From positions 17,298,001 to 17,362,000 of the forward strand of contig NC_079517.1 of assembly GCF_000801105.2 (NCBI RefSeq): a stretch of 64,000 nt of DNA, read 5' to 3'. This stretch comes from Raphanus sativus (lineage: Eukaryota > Streptophyta > Magnoliopsida > Brassicales > Brassicaceae). Each line of letters opens with the position of its first letter. Position 1 is the stretch's first letter. Under the pieces are notes generated by a model. The model searched no databases. It was given only the letters and a program-made list of their open reading frames with translations, and was not told the origin of the DNA. The translations under genes were made by a program, and so were the position numbers. Shown piece by piece: positions 62,359-64,000 of this stretch.

Positions 62359-62416
<58 letters not shown>
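62359..62416 (+). repeat. Uninterrupted (AG)29 microsatellite just 5' of the SSL10-like start codon
   Basis: Twenty-nine perfect AG units end three bases before the ATG at 62420, so the repeat is probably inside the 5' UTR. GAGA tracts in plant 5' regions can be bound by BBR/BPC proteins and are length-polymorphic. Confidence 0.95.
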
Positions 62417-62419
<3 letters not shown>

Positions 62420-62420
<1 letters not shown>

Positions 62421-64000
62421 TGCCAATCAGTCGGAGAGTTCTGACGCCTGTCGCGGCCGCTCCGGTTATCTTAGCCGTCGTTTGCTATTTATTCTGGTCA
62501 ACTATCATCGAGCCGGACCGTTTAGAGGGTACGAAACACGTTCTTCAAGTGGCTAAGACCATTCCTCTCCCCGGCGTTGGACCAGAGAGCTTAGAGTTTG
62601 ATTCACAAGGTGAAGGCCCTTATGTCGGTGTCACCGACGGTCGCATCCTCAAATGGCGTGGCGAAGAACATGGCTGGGTCGACTTCGCCTACACTTCTCC
62701 TCACAGGTTTGTTATGTCTGTCGGTGACACTGCGATCAAATGGACTTTTTATTGATCTTTATTCAAAGTTAGATTAAAAATAAAAGGGTATCTCAAATAA
62801 AAAATATAACAGAATGAGAAAAAAAAGTTGGAGAAAGAACCTGAAAAGTAGATAATCGTTACTGCAGAAAAAAATATATCGAGAGATCAGATCTACTTGT
62901 GTTTCTATTGTTTGTACAACTTTTTTTTTGTTTTGGTTATTAAAATTTAATCATATATCTAAACTATATTACATCGGAGAAATTATGTTTGAGAAACCAG
63001 CTTTAAAGATGCTCTTATTTTTGAGAAACCAGCTTTAAAAGATGCTCTTAGATGTGTGAATTTTTTATCTAGATTTCAGGGTGTTACTCAGTATTCCCAT
63101 TTAACTTTTTGTTGGTTTGTTTCTGTTTTGGTTGATGAAGAGATAACTGTTCGAGGAATCAAGTAGTACCAAGTTGTGGAAGACCCTTGGGACTTAGCTT
63201 CCACAGGAAAACAGGAGACTTGTACATTTGTGATGGTTACTTTGGGGTCATGAAGGTCGGACCAGAAGGAGGCTTGGCCGAGTTAGTCGTTGATGAAGCC
63301 GAAGGCCGCAAAGTTATGTTTGCGAACCAAATGGACATAGACGAAGAGGAAGACGTCTTCTATTTCAATGATAGCAGCGACAAATACCATTTCGGGTTGT
63401 TAAATATTTTACATTTTTCTTATTGTTACAATTCTACGTGGACTTTTACTGACTTGTAAAATGTGTTATGTATGTTGTCTTTCAATAGGGAAGTGTTCTA
63501 CGTGTCTATATCCGGGGACAAAGTGGGAAGAGTAATTAGATACGATATGAAGAAGAAAGAGGCCAAAGTTATAATGGACAAACTTCATTTACCTAATGGT
63601 TTAGCTCTAAGCAAAGACGGATCTTTTGTAATCACCTGTGAAGGTGGTACGGGTATTCTCCACAGAATATGGGTCAAAGGTCCTAAGGCCGGGACCACCG
63701 AGGTTTTCGCCAAGGTCCCTGGCCCTCCGGACAATATCCGACGTACCCCTACTGGTGATTTTTGGGTCGCGTTGCACTGCAAGAGCAATTTGTTCACTAG
63801 GTTGTTTCTGATTCACTCTTGGGTTGGAAAGTTTTTCATGCATACATTGAAGTTGGAGACAGTGGTTCATCTCATGAACGGAGGGAAGCCTCATGGAATA
63901 ATCTTGAAACTCTCTGGAGAGACCGGAGAGATTATTGAGATGCTTGAGGATAGTGAAGGGACAACGATGAAGTATGTTAGTGAAGCTTATGAGAGGGAAG
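62420..64000 (+). CDS. SSL10: Strictosidine-synthase-like protein, 3'-incomplete at window edge
   Basis: Exons 62420-62706, 63141-63395 and 63489 to beyond 64000 join in frame. The protein starts MPISRRVLTP followed by a hydrophobic segment (about residues 10-28: signal anchor or signal peptide). The beta-propeller family sequence follows: GPESLEFD, GVTDGRILKW, CGRPLGLSF, GDLYICDGYFGVMKV, VGRVIRYDMKKKEAKV, LPNGLALSKDGSF, PDNIRRTPTGDFWVALHC, GGKPHGIILKLSGE. SSL proteins are usually secreted or endomembrane proteins; despite the name they generally lack strictosidine synthase activity, and their substrates are mostly unknown. It is closest in memory to Arabidopsis At3g57030, next to ARR9 there as here. 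Exon 2 is joined at GG|G, giving Gly where I recall Arg (HFGEVFYV). No break is seen within the window. The family also includes tandem paralogues At3g57010/57020. Confidence 0.9.

Overview
The window is nuclear DNA from a Brassicaceae plant, most likely a Brassica or Raphanus relative. Its protein-coding exons match Arabidopsis genes closely, introns are short GT-AG introns, and the intergenic DNA is AT-rich and dense in Helitrons, MITEs, hAT elements, SINEs and LINE fragments. The species cannot be fixed from the sequence alone. All Arabidopsis locus comparisons are from memory, not from a search.

Layout. 1-3104: a 1.4-kb palindrome, a tandem duplication and a Helitron 3' end. 3464-5179: CBF5/NAP57 (dyskerin), intact. 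6333-9398: SDP1-LIKE triacylglycerol lipase, intact, three exons. 9399-12989: AT-rich DNA with a Helitron and a MITE. 12990-15185 (minus): a BOP1 copy carrying a premature stop and a frameshift in its BTB exon. 15717-19186: a coding-intact hAT transposon with perfect 8-bp target duplication. 19683-41400: a transposon graveyard, with a foldback element, tandem and nested Helitrons, an Emigrant-type MITE, LINE and SINE insertions with target duplications, and a hAT MITE. 41547-42318 (minus): a broken kinase-like gene cut off by a TIR element (42318-43816) that itself contains a SINE. 46013-47908 (minus): ORC5, intact, four exons. 48885-49825 (plus): a decayed cystathionine beta-lyase gene. 50568-51700 (minus): ARR9-type response regulator, intact, five exons. 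52423-53393: another palindromic element. 54374-55568: TIR element with an inserted Helitron. 55664-56258 (minus): broken OB-fold/RPA-like gene. 56990-57360 (minus): LINE ORF1 fragment. 58392-61106: foldback element split by a Helitron. 62420 to the window end: strictosidine-synthase-like gene (SSL10-like), running off the edge.

The order CBF5, SDP1L, BOP1, kinase, CBL, ARR9, SSL10 matches the descending order At3g57150 to At3g57030 in Arabidopsis. This is therefore one copy of an ancestral block undergoing fractionation: four ancestral genes look intact, three are pseudogenes, several expected neighbours are absent, and ORC5 (At4g29910 in Arabidopsis) does not belong to the block. The genes do not form a pathway; they are independent housekeeping and developmental genes.

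No new biochemical system was recognised. The most noteworthy observations are the frozen series of gene-death intermediates, the coding-intact hAT element, and two unrelated-looking foldback elements that both carry tRNA-like (Pol III box A/box B) segments in their inverted arms.
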